From Monarcha castaneiventris obscurior (Eukaryota > Chordata > Aves > Passeriformes > Monarchidae), in contig JAMPIT010000379.1 of NCBI GenBank assembly GCA_026261815.1, forward strand, positions 9,498,001 through 9,562,000: a stretch of DNA of 64,000 nt. Reading direction: 5' to 3'. Below the pieces are notes generated by a model. The model did not search any database. It had not been told where the DNA came from and saw nothing but the letters and a program-made list of their open reading frames with translations. The translations under genes were made by a program, and so were the position numbers. Shown one piece after another: positions 1-11,770 of the stretch; the stretch's first letter is position 1; the number at the start of each line of letters is the position of its first letter.

Positions 1-282
1 TTATCAAAGTTATCAAAGGCATGGGAGAAACAAAGTAAACATAACAAGAAGACAGAGCTCACACATTTCAAAAGCATGAGGGCATCCCAATCAACTATTA
101 CTATATCAATATTTACTTGTAGGTATTTGTACATTAAATACCAAGACCTCAACTGCCCATAGCTTTAACAAGCAAGTAAAAGTCTATTTGTCTTTATTCA
201 AGCATGCAAAAAACTGGTTTCAAGTGCATACATAGTAGAGGGCAAAGTAGGTAGTTCAATATTGCAAGGACAGAGCACTTAC
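1..282 (-). other. TMEM68-family intron 6 (partial)
   Basis: AT-rich intronic sequence left of exon 6. I looked for the family's terminal exon on the minus strand and did not see it here. No repeat is recognised. Confidence 0.6.
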
Positions 283-422
283 CTTTTCAACTAATTCCTC
301 TGCAGTTATATTCGGATCGTAAGGGATTGGCTTCCCAATGTATGTGCGAAATTTAACTGGGAGTCCTCCGTATGGAGGAGTAAAAGGCAATCGAGTGCTT
401 TCATATAACTGCCTAAAAAACC
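283..422 (-). CDS. TMEM68: TMEM68-family exon 6
   Basis: A 140-nt exon, phase 1 in and phase 0 out. The acceptor is CCATTTCAG|GGTTTT and the donor GAAAAG|GTAAGTGC. It encodes RFFRQLYE, YGGLPVKFRTYIGKPIPYD and PNITAEELVEK. This is the C-terminal acyltransferase segment. The next and probably last exon lies outside the window. Confidence 0.9.
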
Positions 423-3400
423 CTGAAATGGGTTATGGGAGGAAGAAGTGAGATTATAGTCACAGAAAACACAATCCAAATGTGAAATCTGATTAATATA
501 GAAGACTTCTTAAAATTGCATGATTTATTTGACAGTCAGGAAGCTGTTACAGGATTGAGGCAACTGTCCACCAAAACAAAGCTCGATAGACTAAATTGAT
601 CACAGAAATAAGACTGCATTAAAGAACCAAATCACACACACAAACCAATTATGCACAAGCTATTTCCATATTTGAGCTACCTCTGACCCACAGCAAGTGT
701 TAGAGAATGCAAAGTAAGCGAAAGTCTGAAAAGCAAAATCCAAGATAAAAGCAAGAGAAATCTGAGAGAAAAAACATTTGAAATACATAAAATATATTTT
801 TAAGTTCTTACTTCTCTCTTTAAACATCCTATAGCCTTCACGGACATTTTGAGTATACATTGGAATGATGGGCTAAGGAAGCACAAAAAAAAAAAAAGTG
901 GAAATGTTATACCAGGTTTGAATTTCTGTTTTAATGCCTGATAATGCAGCTGAGAAAATCATTCAGATACAGAGGGTAATTATCAGTCAGTTAAGTAGTA
1001 AACAAGGAATCTTGATATAAAAAACTCCAGAATAGAAATAGAATTCTATTTTTCAGCTCCCACAAACATCTGTTTTAAAGTCACTATCCGTAAATGAAAT
1101 GACTGACATTGTATTAGGGTTTATATAACTTCTGTGTAATGTATTTATTGCAGTATCACTGACTGGAACATAAAACAAATTTCCATAGTTTCTCTGTCTA
1201 AAGCTTTCATCATGAGTGGTGACTAGGAATGTATTCAGTTTGTGAAGTCTTGCAGAAAGCAAGCAGACATTCACACTTGGCTCATCTCATCTGCTTCTCA
1301 AAAGCAGTAATGTTTGGATAAAACTTCAGTGGAAAAAACTTCTGCAGATCCCTGAGACAAAAAAGGCAATTGTGTGTTCTTACTAAAAAGGCAATTGTGT
1401 GTCCTTACTGACCTGGACTACACACCTTCTGGAGGGTGGATCCTTAAGCACTCACAGAAAAAATTCACTTCATCATTGTGACTGAAAAGAAACACACTTG
1501 AGATACCTGCACTTGAAACAGTCCTATCTTACAGCCTGAGGTAAGGCTTCATAGTTTTTAGACTGACAGTTGTTGTATCCATACATGCATAAGACATTTT
1601 TCTCCACTATTGTCCCTTTTCCTTTTTCTGAAACTCTAATTTGAAGACATTGTTGGAACAACTTGTCCAGAAGGTAATGAAAGAAGACTTTTATACTGTT
1701 AAGAATCACTACAACAGAAAAGAAACTGCAGGATGAGAAAATTTAAAAAATAAAAACAAGCAAGAAAAAGACCTAACTAGAGCCTATAAAATAACTCATA
1801 GTGATAGAAACCGTTCAAAGGAAAAAATACCTGACAGAGAAAAAAAGTACCAAATGTGATTGAAGTTGTAATAGTAAACCCTTCAGAACAAGAAATTAAG
1901 GGAAACTGTTAGAAACAAACCCTTAAAAACTAATCAGTAACATGTTTTAAAAAAACATTTAAGTACTGCACACTAAAAATACCACACTCTGCTTCAGCTA
2001 TTAATTTAATACTATACAGCTAAGAGGTAAAATGTTTGAAACCTATCTGTCACACAGACAAAACACTTTAAATTTTAGGAATAGTGCAAGAGAAACTTAT
2101 GTTAGGCTATAAAGAAATCTGGCAACTACAGAAGTTACTCTCATACAATGATCAGCTGTTGAGGTGCGGAGTCAGCAGCAACGTTCTGTCTCTAAGCTGG
2201 AAAAAACAGGTACACACAAAATCTTACATTTGTAAAGCAGCACAACCAGATCTGCAGTAACTCACAGATTTATATTTGCTGTGCTGGAACTGAGCTGGAC
2301 CACACGCAGCCACCTTGAAAATCACAGAATTACAGGATAATTGGGATTGGAAGAGATCTCTGGAGATCATGTAATCCAAACCTCTTGCCCATACAAGAGA
2401 ATTTTATAAAACGTAGTTCCTGTTTATTTTTTACCTAACTCAACTTGAAGGAATTTTTTGGCACAGATATAATTCAGGGATCTTCAGAGACGATACCTCC
2501 CCTTTAGCCTGTCAAAACCAAGCCATAGACAGAGGGTATTTCCGAAGGTCATGGATGAATTTGACTGAGACAAATATATGTCCCAGAGGTACACTGAGTC
2601 ATGACATTAAATAGTAACACTCTGACTCTTGTTCAGCAGAGTAGTTATGCAAAACGAAGTGGAAACCAAATGTGGAAACTTTGCAGGCAAGGACTGAGGC
2701 TGAAACTACCTTCCTTGTTTGCTTTTCTTCAACTTTTTCAGTGGAAGAAATATTGAACTTCTGTAATATTATATGATGGATGGGAATGTCTATTCATATA
2801 TAAAGTAGGTTTTGTCTTGAAATCCTATTCAAGTAATCTTTGCCAGGTTATTAACCACCATGTAGTCGTTTTGATAAAGTGTGTGTGGTACTTTGGTTGA
2901 TGGTTACACTGTATGTAGAAAAAATTTCAAAAGACCCTTATAATTCTATCTTGTCTTCATTCATGTCTTCATATCATGTCTTTATTCATGAGTAAGTATT
3001 AGGAAATTTATATTAATTGCTACATAATAGAACAAGTTCTGATGGCTGGAAGAGTCTATCCCCAGTCTATTTGGTTTTCATGACTGGGTTTTTGTAGCGG
3101 GGGAGCTTACAGGGGTGGCTTGTGTGACAAGCTGCCAGAAGCTTCCCCCATGTCTGGTAGAACCAATGCCAGCCAGCTCCAGGACAGATGAGCTGCAGGC
3201 CAAGGCCAAGCCTATCAGGAATAATAATAACACCTCTGTAATAACATATTTAAGAAGGAAAAAAAATTATTGCGCATATGTAATTGCGGACAGAGAAGAA
3301 CAGAGTGAGAATATGTGAGAGGAACAGCCCTGCACATACCAAGGTCAGCACAGAAGGCAGGGGAGGAGGTGCTCCAGAGCAGAGATCCACCTGCAGCCAG

Positions 3401-6400
3401 TGGTGAGGCAGCTGTGCCTCTGCAGCTCATGGAGGACCACGGGGATGCAGAGATCCACCTGCAGCCCGTGGTGAGGCAGCTGTGCCCCTGCAGCTTATGG
3501 AGGACCACGGGGATGCAGAGATCCACCTGGAGCCTGTGGCGGAGACCCACACCAGAGCATGGACGCCTGAGAGAGGGCTGTCAAGCTGTAGGAAACCAGT
3601 GCTGGAGCAGGCTCCTGGCAGGGACCTTCAGATCCATGGAGAGAGAAGTCCATGCTGGAGCAAGTTTCCTTGGTAGGACTTGTGACCCTGTGGGGGACCT
3701 ACACTGGAGCAGGCTGTGCCTGAAGGACTGCACCCTGTGGAAGAGTGACCCACATGTTCATGAAGAACTGTTGCCCATGGGATAGACACAATTTGAAGTT
3801 TGTCCCCTGTGGGATGGACCCCATGCTAGCAGAGGAGAAGGACTCCTCTCTGAGCAGTGGCAGACACGTGATGAACTGGCCATAAGCCCCATCCCCCATC
3901 TCTGTGCACTACTGCAGGGAGGGAGGTAGAGCCAACGAAGAAGGGAGAAGTAGGGCAAAAGGTGTTATTAAGACTTTTACTTCTCATTGTCTTTCTCTGA
4001 TTTTCTTACTAATAAATGCAATTAATATCCCTAAGTTGAGTCTGGTTTGCCCTTAATGGTATTCGGTGAGTGATTTCTCCCAGTCTTTATCTCAGCTCAG
4101 GAATCTTTTGCTTTGTTTTCTCTCTCCTATCCACTTGTGAAGGGCAGCGATAGAGAGGCTTTGATGGGTGCCTGGCATCCACTACACCCCAGTCTTTGGT
4201 CAACCTGCAAGACTAGTCTGGCAAATATTGAAAAGAATGCAGCAAGAACAAACAAATCAAATTTGAAATGTGTCAAAAGATGGGGTCCAGTGACTACTAT
4301 GAGCCAAACTTTATATAAGAAGTGATATATAAGGTTAATATTGCCCCCTCTACTGTTAAATGCAGTTCTCTTGGTTTTTTTTTAAAGTGTTCAGTTATCT
4401 AAAGTTTGTCTGATTCCAGATGCCCAAAGTGAAGCTTGCAAGCTAATTACAGCAATGCCCACCATACAGGGATCCAGTCAGAGTTTCTGATCATAAAAAA
4501 CCCACAAAGCTGAATGAGGGTAATAATAATAACAGATATAAGAACCAGCAGCACTCTAAAGGTAAGCCCAGGCTAGTAGTTGTCAAAGGGTAAAATACTC
4601 TCTTTGCCCTCCTGGTAACCATCCTACATAGTGCCTGTTTTACCAAACATTATGCAAAGGACCACAAGGCCCTTTCACACTGCAAGAATCTTATCTTCAA
4701 TGAATACCCAATTCATTAAATAAAATTTTTAAACCCCTCCCCCCCCCAAAAAAACAAAACCACAAATTCTGTCAAAAGGAGGTAACAATTTTAGGTACTA
4801 CTATTCAGCTATTTCTGTGTGCTTCTATATTATAGAAGACTGGTAGAATGAGGAGGATTACTGACAAGGATTCTTGTGATGTGTTTTGATCAGGGTGGCA
4901 ATCTGTGCAAGGGCACTCAGTTTTTAATTCAATTTTTATTTAAAAACCCACAAACTGTGACATTGCATTACTGTAAGGTTCCAGGTGAAGAGAAAACATC
5001 TGGCAAAAGATTATTCAAATGTTTGAAGTAGCTTGAAAGACAGGTATGAAAGCAAAATCATTAGAAACCACTCAGATTTTTGAAGTGACACCTCCTTCTA
5101 TGAGGTGAGCTCACTTATGTTTGAGCATATTATTCATTAATTATGTAAGAAGACTATTGGGGAATTCAAAGAGCCCATATGAATTTGACTGAGTTTATCC
5201 CATTCACATTCTGATACTTTCCTAGTAGTGGTGGTGTACAGGCCCACACAATATATGAAGTATTGTGACTTACATTTACAAGCCCATACTTTTGAGAAAA
5301 AGGACAGGAAAGGGAACAGAAGCACTTAAGACTCCACTTTTTAAAAGGCCACATAACAAGACAAGATGTAGAAACAGGATACCAGGCCTAAAATTACTTT
5401 ATACATTGGGTAAATGCCCCTAAGTGTATTTAGTGTTTATCTCCCCACAATCATTTAGAGACAGAGTTATGAAGAAATATTAACCTGAAGCATGCATTTT
5501 GCACCTTCAGGTACTTTGTAGTAGGATCTATATCACAAGAGACCAAAACAAAGTTTGAGAAGCAACAAATTGGATGAGGTGCAAAAGAGATGTAACTGCA
5601 CAAACATCTGAAAGGGATGATAAGAAATTAAAGTTTCATGGGAAGAACTCAACTCCCTGTACAGCTTTGCCTATATAGGCAGAAAACTTTACGGGGAAGG
5701 TCAAAGAGCACTTCAATTGATGAGATATTCATAAGAATGTGAAGAAAAAGTCATGGTTGTGCAATTCAAGAGAAAGCAGCATAAAGTGCACAGCAGAACA
5801 GATAAAGCCTGGATTTGCACCAGTATTGTCTGACACAAAAAGCACTAGGTATGCTAGGTCTAAATTAAGGCAGAAAATGTGTATCTAGAGGTGATGATGA
5901 TGACAAGTGGCAGTTAGGGAAAAGACAGGGTTGCTGCTCCTTCAGCTGCATGCCATCACAAATAAAACAATTTCCCAGAGACTGTGTCAGAAAAGCAGTC
6001 TCCCATGTGGATTTAGATGGAAGAAGTCAGAGCTAGTGGTAGAAGGTTGTATTTGTAGATCATCATCCATATGGAAACTAACTGAAATACTGGCCATGTG
6101 TACACTGGTAGGGTACAAATCAAGAGAAGCACATCTCTACAGGATGCTGAGGATCTGACATCTCCACTGAACACACTTCAGTGCTCTGTTTTTATGTAGA
6201 ACTAGTTCTTGTTTGGAACCATTGATTAAATGACCATTTGACACTGGAGAGTATTAGGTCCCAATTTTGGTTTAGTTTCAGCCAGAAGGAATGCAGCTCA
6301 GGTATTCTGACATGCTCCTTGATGTGAATGAAAGCATGGCGAGGGAGATGCAAAAACTGCTTCAAAAGTGCACCCATGATTCAAACTCAGACACTGATGC

Positions 6401-9400
6401 AGAAACATCTTGGGTTAGTTGATGCAATCTTTTACAAACATGAGGAAAAGTAATGGTAAGGACAAAATCCTAGACCCTCCCAGAATAAACAAGGAGAAAG
6501 ATAAGGATAATATATTAAAGAGCCATAAGAAAATGACTGGGTATGTGGAAGTAAGATAAAGATGTAAGCCTGCTAGGATAAGAAAAAAGAATGAAACCCT
6601 AGGGCAATATGAAGAATTGATTTATTAAAATATGGATATAGATCTCATATCAATATCCACCTGAGACGGACAAAGACTCTCTAACTTGTTAGGGTTAGAA
6701 AGTGTCTGTTTATTCCAGCGCTGGGAAGCTGCAGGGATCACCCCCAAATGTACAGCTTCAAAGTTACAATACAATACAAAACCTATTTATCTCAAACGGT
6801 AATGCATATTTAAAATACAATTACATATTCATAGCATAGACACCTCCCATTCCCCGCTTTGTATGAAAATCAGCAAAAAGTCATTAAGCATGTGCAATTC
6901 TTGCAATGGAATTAGGTCGGTGGTCCTGAAAATGAGGAGGTGGCTATCCTGATGAAGTAAGACTGGTCTTCCTCACTTTGACCTTTTTGCCTCTCTGGTT
7001 TTTAACAATACACCTGACCTTGGAAGACTCCCAGTTCCCTCCTCTATTGCTTTTGAATAAGTTGCAGGTAAAAGAATTTGTAACTGTCTAGGCCTTTTTG
7101 TGAATTTTTCCTTCTAAGATTATTAATTGCCTATTATAAGCACAGCTAAACAAAAACCAAGTAATCAGAACCTATCCTATACTTAACTTCCTGACTAATC
7201 ATTAATTTCCTTAATTAACTTTAGCTAAGTTCTGCGTCTTTTCTCTATTCCAGTTTGCTTCAGCAGAACTAACTTTTATTTAAAATCTCAATATTTAAGT
7301 GTTCAAAAGAAAACCCTATGTTTCAGAAGGACCGCAGTGAAGATTCCTGAAATACGGTCAAAATGAGACACTGGATGCCTGCATAATGGAACTGTAGAAA
7401 TGGAACCACAGGGATGGATGCTTCAAAACAGTCAAGAAAAAGTTGACCAGTTCCAAAAACTCTTGTTCTTTGCGAATTAATGTGCTTGATGAAAGTGATG
7501 GGAAAGGAAATGAAATCTTTACTTCCCAACCATTTCTTCTGGAAGACTTTCCAACAAATGCTCCTAAGCTCCATTTTGTAATGAAACACATACACAGAAA
7601 GCATAAACTGGGATTGGTAACTTATGGTACTCACCACTTTTGCTTCTAGAGCGACCTGAGCAAAGCCTTTTCGATTTCCCCACATGAGCTGGTAACTTTC
7701 GTCACTGAACAGCGCTTCTCGAACTCCGCCTGGGGAGATGGACACCAAGTATCCATTCTTCAGTCCAATGAGACACTCCTCCCTCGTACCTGGTATAACA
7801 CCCGTCACTTCCAACAATAATTTAAGTCCTGGAGTGAATAAGTAGCAAATGCATATTAATATAACATTTATCCCAAATACTGCTTGCATGTAGGAGCCAG
7901 ATGACAGCTAAATTAAAATCTAGTAGCTCTATATTTAGGCTAAGACAAGTTTTTACAAAGGAAGTTAAGACACCTACAGAGTGAATGTTGGCAAAATGAC
8001 AAATACATGACAATATTTTTGCCCAAATATTATGAAGATGAACCATCTTGTCAGGAATGTCTTAATTAAAAAAGGCTTCCACATGCTATCTTCCATGATT
8101 ATGAACCAAATTATGTAACCAAAACTTGTGGGTCATAGCTAGAAATCTGAAAATAAGCCTCTATTCCTCTCTCCTTCTTTTTACGTATTTTAATACAGAA
8201 AAAGAAATCTGTAAAATAAAGATTACTACAAAAAAAAAAAAACCTGACAAGCAGCTATTTTTGGTGTTCTTTTAAAATGTAATGTTTAACATTTTAAACA
8301 CTGAGTATAAATAAACATTGTTTAATTGAGTATTTTTTGGTTAAATTGCAAACTATGTGGATCAAATTGTGCTGCTCTAAGACTCTCAAGATGCATGAAT
8401 GACAGAAGCTAGCAGAGCAATTTCTGCACCACACAAACAGTTCTGTGAAATCTCCTTCCTCTGTTTCCATAACTGGGATTTCTCTAAAAGACAGATGGAG
8501 AACCACAGAAGTACTCTATGCTTTCTAATATTATCTTCATATTTTAAAGATGTCAGTTTGGAACTCTGATAGAAAGCAAATAAGCATTTCCACAATCTTC
8601 AAATTCCCTGTTCAAACAGCATCTTTGAAAAGAAATTTTTTATATTAATAAATGGAAGAAACAACTCTGGACTGACAGAGATCTGCAACAGAAACTTTGG
8701 AAGACAGTGGACAACACAGTGCTGAATCCTGTAATTTAATTGTATTTAATCTTATTGAAGGTATCATGCTTGATAGATCCTTCTGTCAAAGACAGACGTT
8801 GACTTTGTTTAATCCCTTTGTGAACTGAGACATATTTCTGTTTTATCCTAAAGTCAGGAATGCCATATCCTTATTAAGCAAAGAGGTTCTTCATTTGTTT
8901 GGCTTTAAAACTTTCGAGAATTATAGTGTTTCACATGAAAATGTTTTCACCACTTATTCCCCTTTTCCAGGTCTCACAGAATTTTTTATCCCTCAGCCAT
9001 GCAAGGCTTCTGTCTGATATCCTAGCTCTTCAAAGGAAGCCATGCCACACCTCTGAACCATCCTTTCCTTTTATTGTAACTTTATTACTTGGCAGCTATT
9101 CCAAGATGGAGTGTTATTAATTCACAAGAAGAACTCTCCTGCAACTGTAATTAATTCTGTAAATAAACTGAACTGAGATTCAGCATATGCTTATGAGCAT
9201 TCTTTAAAGAACCAATCTGTGAAGTGTAACATTTTGCAAAAAGTGAGTAAGCATGGTAGAGCAAGAGAAGGTTAGGGAGAAGTCTCACTCAGCCGATTAC
9301 TTTTAGGCAATTTTTCTACTAATGCAATGGGGAGGTCTAACCTCAATTATTTGTAGTCTTTCTTACCAGATGTCTTTTTATAGCCTTTTTAAAGGTTGAC

Positions 9401-11767
9401 ACAACATTTGCCACCTTCTGTTGCTCTAGCATGAACACAATGTAAGCAATATGTTATGTACACACCAGTAGTCCAGGAACTGCACAGCTGAGAGTGTTGC
9501 TCAGTACTAGCAAGTGTGTACTACATATTTGTAATAAAAAGCTGTGCTAGGGACACTTCAATTTGAAAGAGTACCCTCTTACTTGTCCCTTAAAGAAAAG
9601 ATTTTCCTTTGCAACATTTTGCTAAACTTTCTCTTTTCTTGAGGGTACTCTTAAGAGCCAAGCATTTTTTGATGACTTCATACTTCTGATGTGCTCAGTA
9701 CTACACATACTAAGTATGCTTGTAGAAAATTCTTGTATTCTTTCTAGGGGTGCCTGAACATGGTTTTTCCATCAAATTTTCTTGAGCTTATGCTACTTGT
9801 TTTCAGGAAAACTTTCTTTTCTGAAGAGCATCATTCTAAGTAGCTTCCTTTATTCTCTATTACTAAAACAGCTTTCAATATTAGTGGCATAAAAGTGCCT
9901 TTAAATGATCTCCCTGCTACTTCTTCTGGACACTTTATGCCTTGTTTTTCTAAAACTGAATTATCTTTGCTTCTCTGTATCTTCTCCTGACCAGTCAGCA
10001 CTAGGTCAATAGTAGAATCCTATCCAGCACTTTCTACTGAGAGATGACATTTCATCCCAAAAGGATTAGATGTTTATTTGTTGGCTTTGGAGGGTTTACC
10101 AATATTTTTCACTGAAAATACAGGATATTCCACCCTGTTTGTCCTGTTACATCTACCAATCTTTAGTTTAAAAGTCTAAAAGCAATCTTTTAGTTTAAAA
10201 GCTCTCTTTCAAGTATAGAAAATGTAAAGTTCACCAAAACCGAAACATATTAAGTGAATCCAGGAAGCTTAAATACAAGAGAACATGTTCTTACCTGGTA
10301 AACGAAACACAAAATTATCAGCTACTGACAGACAAAGTCTTTTCTTCCAGAGAAACAGCCTAGACAAAAAGTAAAGGTAGTCTATAGGAATAGCTCCATG
10401 GTAATACACAAGAATGCCTGGTCCTTCTGGAAGGTTTTCCACACCATGAAGCTCATAACCTGTTTGGAATGGAAAGCAATACACTGACAATGATATCTAT
10501 AAATCACCTGGCAGTTAAAAAAAAAAACTATTTACTGTCCTTTGTTAAATGATTTTCAGGGAGTTGTGAAAACTTCTGCAGTAGCTTTTAAAATAATTAA
10601 GTTCTGGATGGAACTTGTGGTCAATAACAGAGAGAAAGCCCTTCAGACATCACAGGTTATCAATGGACTGATTTGTTGGTCAGTTTAATCATGATACCAG
10701 ACCTGAACCTGACATTTTTCCCAGTGAGGGAACTAAATGATATATTTCCCATTAGGAACTTCATGTAAATAGTACAAATTATTATATTTTTTAAAAAAAT
10801 TAGTAACTGTTGTGAAAATGCTTCATTTTCAGAATTAGAGGCAAACAGTCTGGATGCTTTCCTGAAATCTGGAAGTATGAATCTCTATTCTGTGTCCAGG
10901 AGAAGGAAGAGTTTGGGATTTTCCATAAAGTGCTCCTGTTTTAGAAAAGGTGAGATGTTTAAATTGAAACCATTATCCATAAGAATCCCAAAGACAGGTT
11001 CTCTCCCCAAGAGTTAAATGTATTCACTTCACAGTGGGAGGGAATTTCCTCACAGACATGCACTTCTATGAATCCTTGTCATGACTCTTCCTACACTTGA
11101 TTTAGGTTTCAGGTGGAGCCAGACTAGAAGTCTAATGTATACAAACACTTGGGAAAGCCACAGCTTCAGCCAGATAAGAGCTCTGTTCCACCTTGTCTGC
11201 CTTCATTTCCATCCCTGCTACAGCTCTTGCCATGAGCCATTTGGATGGGATTGGAGTAGGCAGAGTCCTAGGAAGACATGGAGAAAGTTTTATACTGCAG
11301 GATGTTCAAAGATACCATACAAAGTATAATAAATGTAATTTATTTGCATCCATTTGGAAGAAAAAAATTAAAATTAAAACTTCTGTGTATTTACCACTTA
11401 CTGTAATTCAAAGCTTCAGACAAGTTATGTCATACTTACCATGCCATATTCTTGCATATATATCCCAAAAGCTTGCTATAGTTTTCCTTACACTATCCCA
11501 AACATCACTCAGGGGATCTGCTTTTACCTCATTGTTCCTCTGATATATTAAAAGCAAAATATTAGAAACGTAAATGAAAAAGACGATTGTTAAAGGAACT
11601 ATAAAAAAAACTAATATTGCACTAATTGCGAGTGAGGCAATGATCAGATGAAAAAGGTATTTCTTCAGGAACTCCACAACAGTCCATTCTTCCAGTGCAT
11701 AGACAAGGCAGCCGAGGTTGGTCATTGGTATCTGTCCTGAAGCACAGGATTCTTTTCTACCTATCAT
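283..11767 (-). CDS. TMEM68: TMEM68-family membrane acyltransferase, 3'-partial (5 coding exons)
   Basis: Coding segments 11767-11440, 10459-10295, 7828-7635, 872-812 and 422-283 are each bounded by AG and GT splice sites and join without a frame break into 296 codons. Human TMEM68, recalled from memory, also has 296 residues up to this point with no indels. Two adjacent membrane helices lie at about residues 41-57 and 58-76. The acyltransferase block HGAIPID is at 130-136 and SPGGVREAL at 196-204. The last about 28 residues of the family would be in an exon left of position 1. Known of the family: TMEM68 (DIESL) is an ER glycerolipid acyltransferase that makes triacylglycerol. The start is the first ATG of exon 2, three bases after the acceptor, and gives MIGRKESC, like the family N-terminus. 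Identity to remembered human TMEM68 is about 60%, low for a usually conserved protein. A TMEM68-like tandem paralogue is therefore possible, and the symbol marks the family, not proven orthology. Confidence 0.85.
423..811 (-). other. TMEM68-family intron 5
   Basis: A 389-base intron with clear donor and acceptor sites. It is AT-rich and I see nothing else in it. Confidence 0.75.
812..872 (-). CDS. TMEM68: TMEM68-family exon 5
   Basis: A 61-nt exon, phase 0 in and phase 1 out. The acceptor is CTTCCTTAG|CCCATC and the donor GAGAA|GTAAGAAC. It encodes PIIPMYTQNVREGYRMFKER, which matches the conserved PIIPMFTQNIREGFR stretch of TMEM68. An uncritical reading of the + strand would miss it because it is so short. 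Confidence 0.88.
1360..1409. repeat. 25-bp tandem duplication
   Basis: Two direct copies of a 25-base unit containing GGCAATTGTGTGT, with a single T/C difference. This looks like a recent local duplication inside intron 4. Confidence 0.9.
2318..2400 (-). mobile_element. CR1: CR1 LINE 3'-end fragment
   Basis: The + strand reads AATCACAGAATTACAGGATA and then a GATTGGAAGAGATCTCTGGAGATCATGTAATCC-like stretch. This is the reverse complement of a CR1 3' tail and its UTR. The element is short and old, and its right limit is uncertain. Confidence 0.6.
3081..4209 (+). mobile_element. ERVL-type solo LTR
   Basis: The sequence has the layout of a common avian ERVL-type LTR. An AT-rich start is followed by many imperfect units of the type GGACCCCATGCTGGAGCAG and CTGCAGCCCGTGG. 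Next come GATGAACTGGCC, an AATAAATGCAATTAA region near 4012 and a tail with GTGAGTGATTTCTCCC and GCCTGGCATCCA. A roughly 66-base unit is duplicated at about 3389-3520. Ends are approximate, because no target-site duplication was confirmed. No internal retroviral genes are present, so this is a solo LTR. It lies antisense in intron 4. Confidence 0.65.
3389..3520 (+). repeat. About 66-bp tandem repeat inside the LTR
   Basis: Two near-identical copies of a unit running from CCTGCAGCC through GGAGGACCACGGGGATGCAG to the next AGATCCACCTG. It creates a 156-codon open frame (3315-3785) that is repeat-derived and not a gene. Confidence 0.8.
6655..7265 (-). mobile_element. Retroviral solo LTR, minus strand
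   Basis: Read on the minus strand, the block contains GGGAATGGGAGGTGTCTATG, then a GAGATAAATAGG region, GGGGGTGATCCCTGCAGC, GCGCTGGAATAAACAGACAC and a GTTAGAGAGTCTTTGTCCGTC-like stretch. This resembles the U3, R and U5 layout of an avian ERV LTR with an AATAAA signal (about 6706-6711). No coding part of a virus is present. Boundaries are estimated from composition only. Confidence 0.5.
7635..7828 (-). CDS. TMEM68: TMEM68-family exon 4 (SPGGVREAL block)
   Basis: The exon is 194 nt. The acceptor is ACTCCAG|GACTTA and the donor AAAGTG|GTGAGTACC. It encodes about residues 165-229, including ISPGGVREALFSDESY and GNRKGFAQVALEAKV, the substrate-phosphate block of the family. Around residues 172-180 the protein reads VTGVIPGTRE, where remembered mammalian TMEM68 has a different segment, so this part has diverged more. 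Confidence 0.9.
7829..10294 (-). other. TMEM68-family intron 3
   Basis: A 2.47-kb AT-rich intron. It has only short homopolymer runs (for example the A run near 8230) and a short imperfect duplication of CTTTTAGTTTAAAAG-like sequence near 10165-10200. No gene is seen. Confidence 0.7.
10295..10459 (-). CDS. TMEM68: TMEM68-family exon 3 (HGAIPID catalytic block)
   Basis: The exon is 165 nt, phase 1 in and phase 1 out. The acceptor is AACAG|GTTATG and the donor CCAG|GTAAGAAC. It encodes YELHGVENLPEG, then YYHGAIPIDYLYF with His130 and Asp136, then ADNFVFRLPG. The His/Asp pair is the presumed acyl-transfer site by analogy with the HX4D motif of glycerolipid acyltransferases. The His130 numbering agrees with human TMEM68. 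Confidence 0.9.
10460..11439 (-). other. TMEM68-family intron 2
   Basis: A 980-base intron. I see nothing beyond ordinary AT-rich sequence. Confidence 0.7.
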
Positions 11768-11770
11768 GTC
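11440..11770 (-). CDS. TMEM68: TMEM68-family exon 2 (start codon, membrane helices)
   Basis: The acceptor CAG at 11773-11771 follows a long pyrimidine tract on the minus strand. The exon opens with GAC and then the ATG at 11767-11765. It encodes residues 1-109 plus one base of a glycine codon, ending IWHG at the donor G|GTAAGTATG (11440/11439). It carries the two hydrophobic segments that anchor the enzyme. An in-frame ATG upstream (11776) lies in the intron, before the acceptor, so it is not used. Confidence 0.88.

Larger units (their letters stand above)
873..7634 (-). other. TMEM68-family intron 4 (repeat-bearing)
   Basis: A 6.76-kb intron. It holds a 25-bp tandem duplication (1360-1409), a short CR1 piece (about 2318-2400), an ERVL-type LTR on the plus strand (about 3081-4209) and a second LTR on the minus strand (about 6655-7265). 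I see no further structure in 4210-6650 or 7266-7634. Confidence 0.7.

Noticed and set aside
3315..3785. A 156-codon open frame
   Set aside because: It lies wholly inside the ERVL-type LTR and its repeated residues mirror the 66-bp DNA repeat. It is not a gene.
5893..6160. Possible box C/D snoRNA starting at a GTGATGATGATGA run
   Set aside because: No D box (CTGA) at a suitable distance and no terminal stem. It is probably a short GAT repeat.
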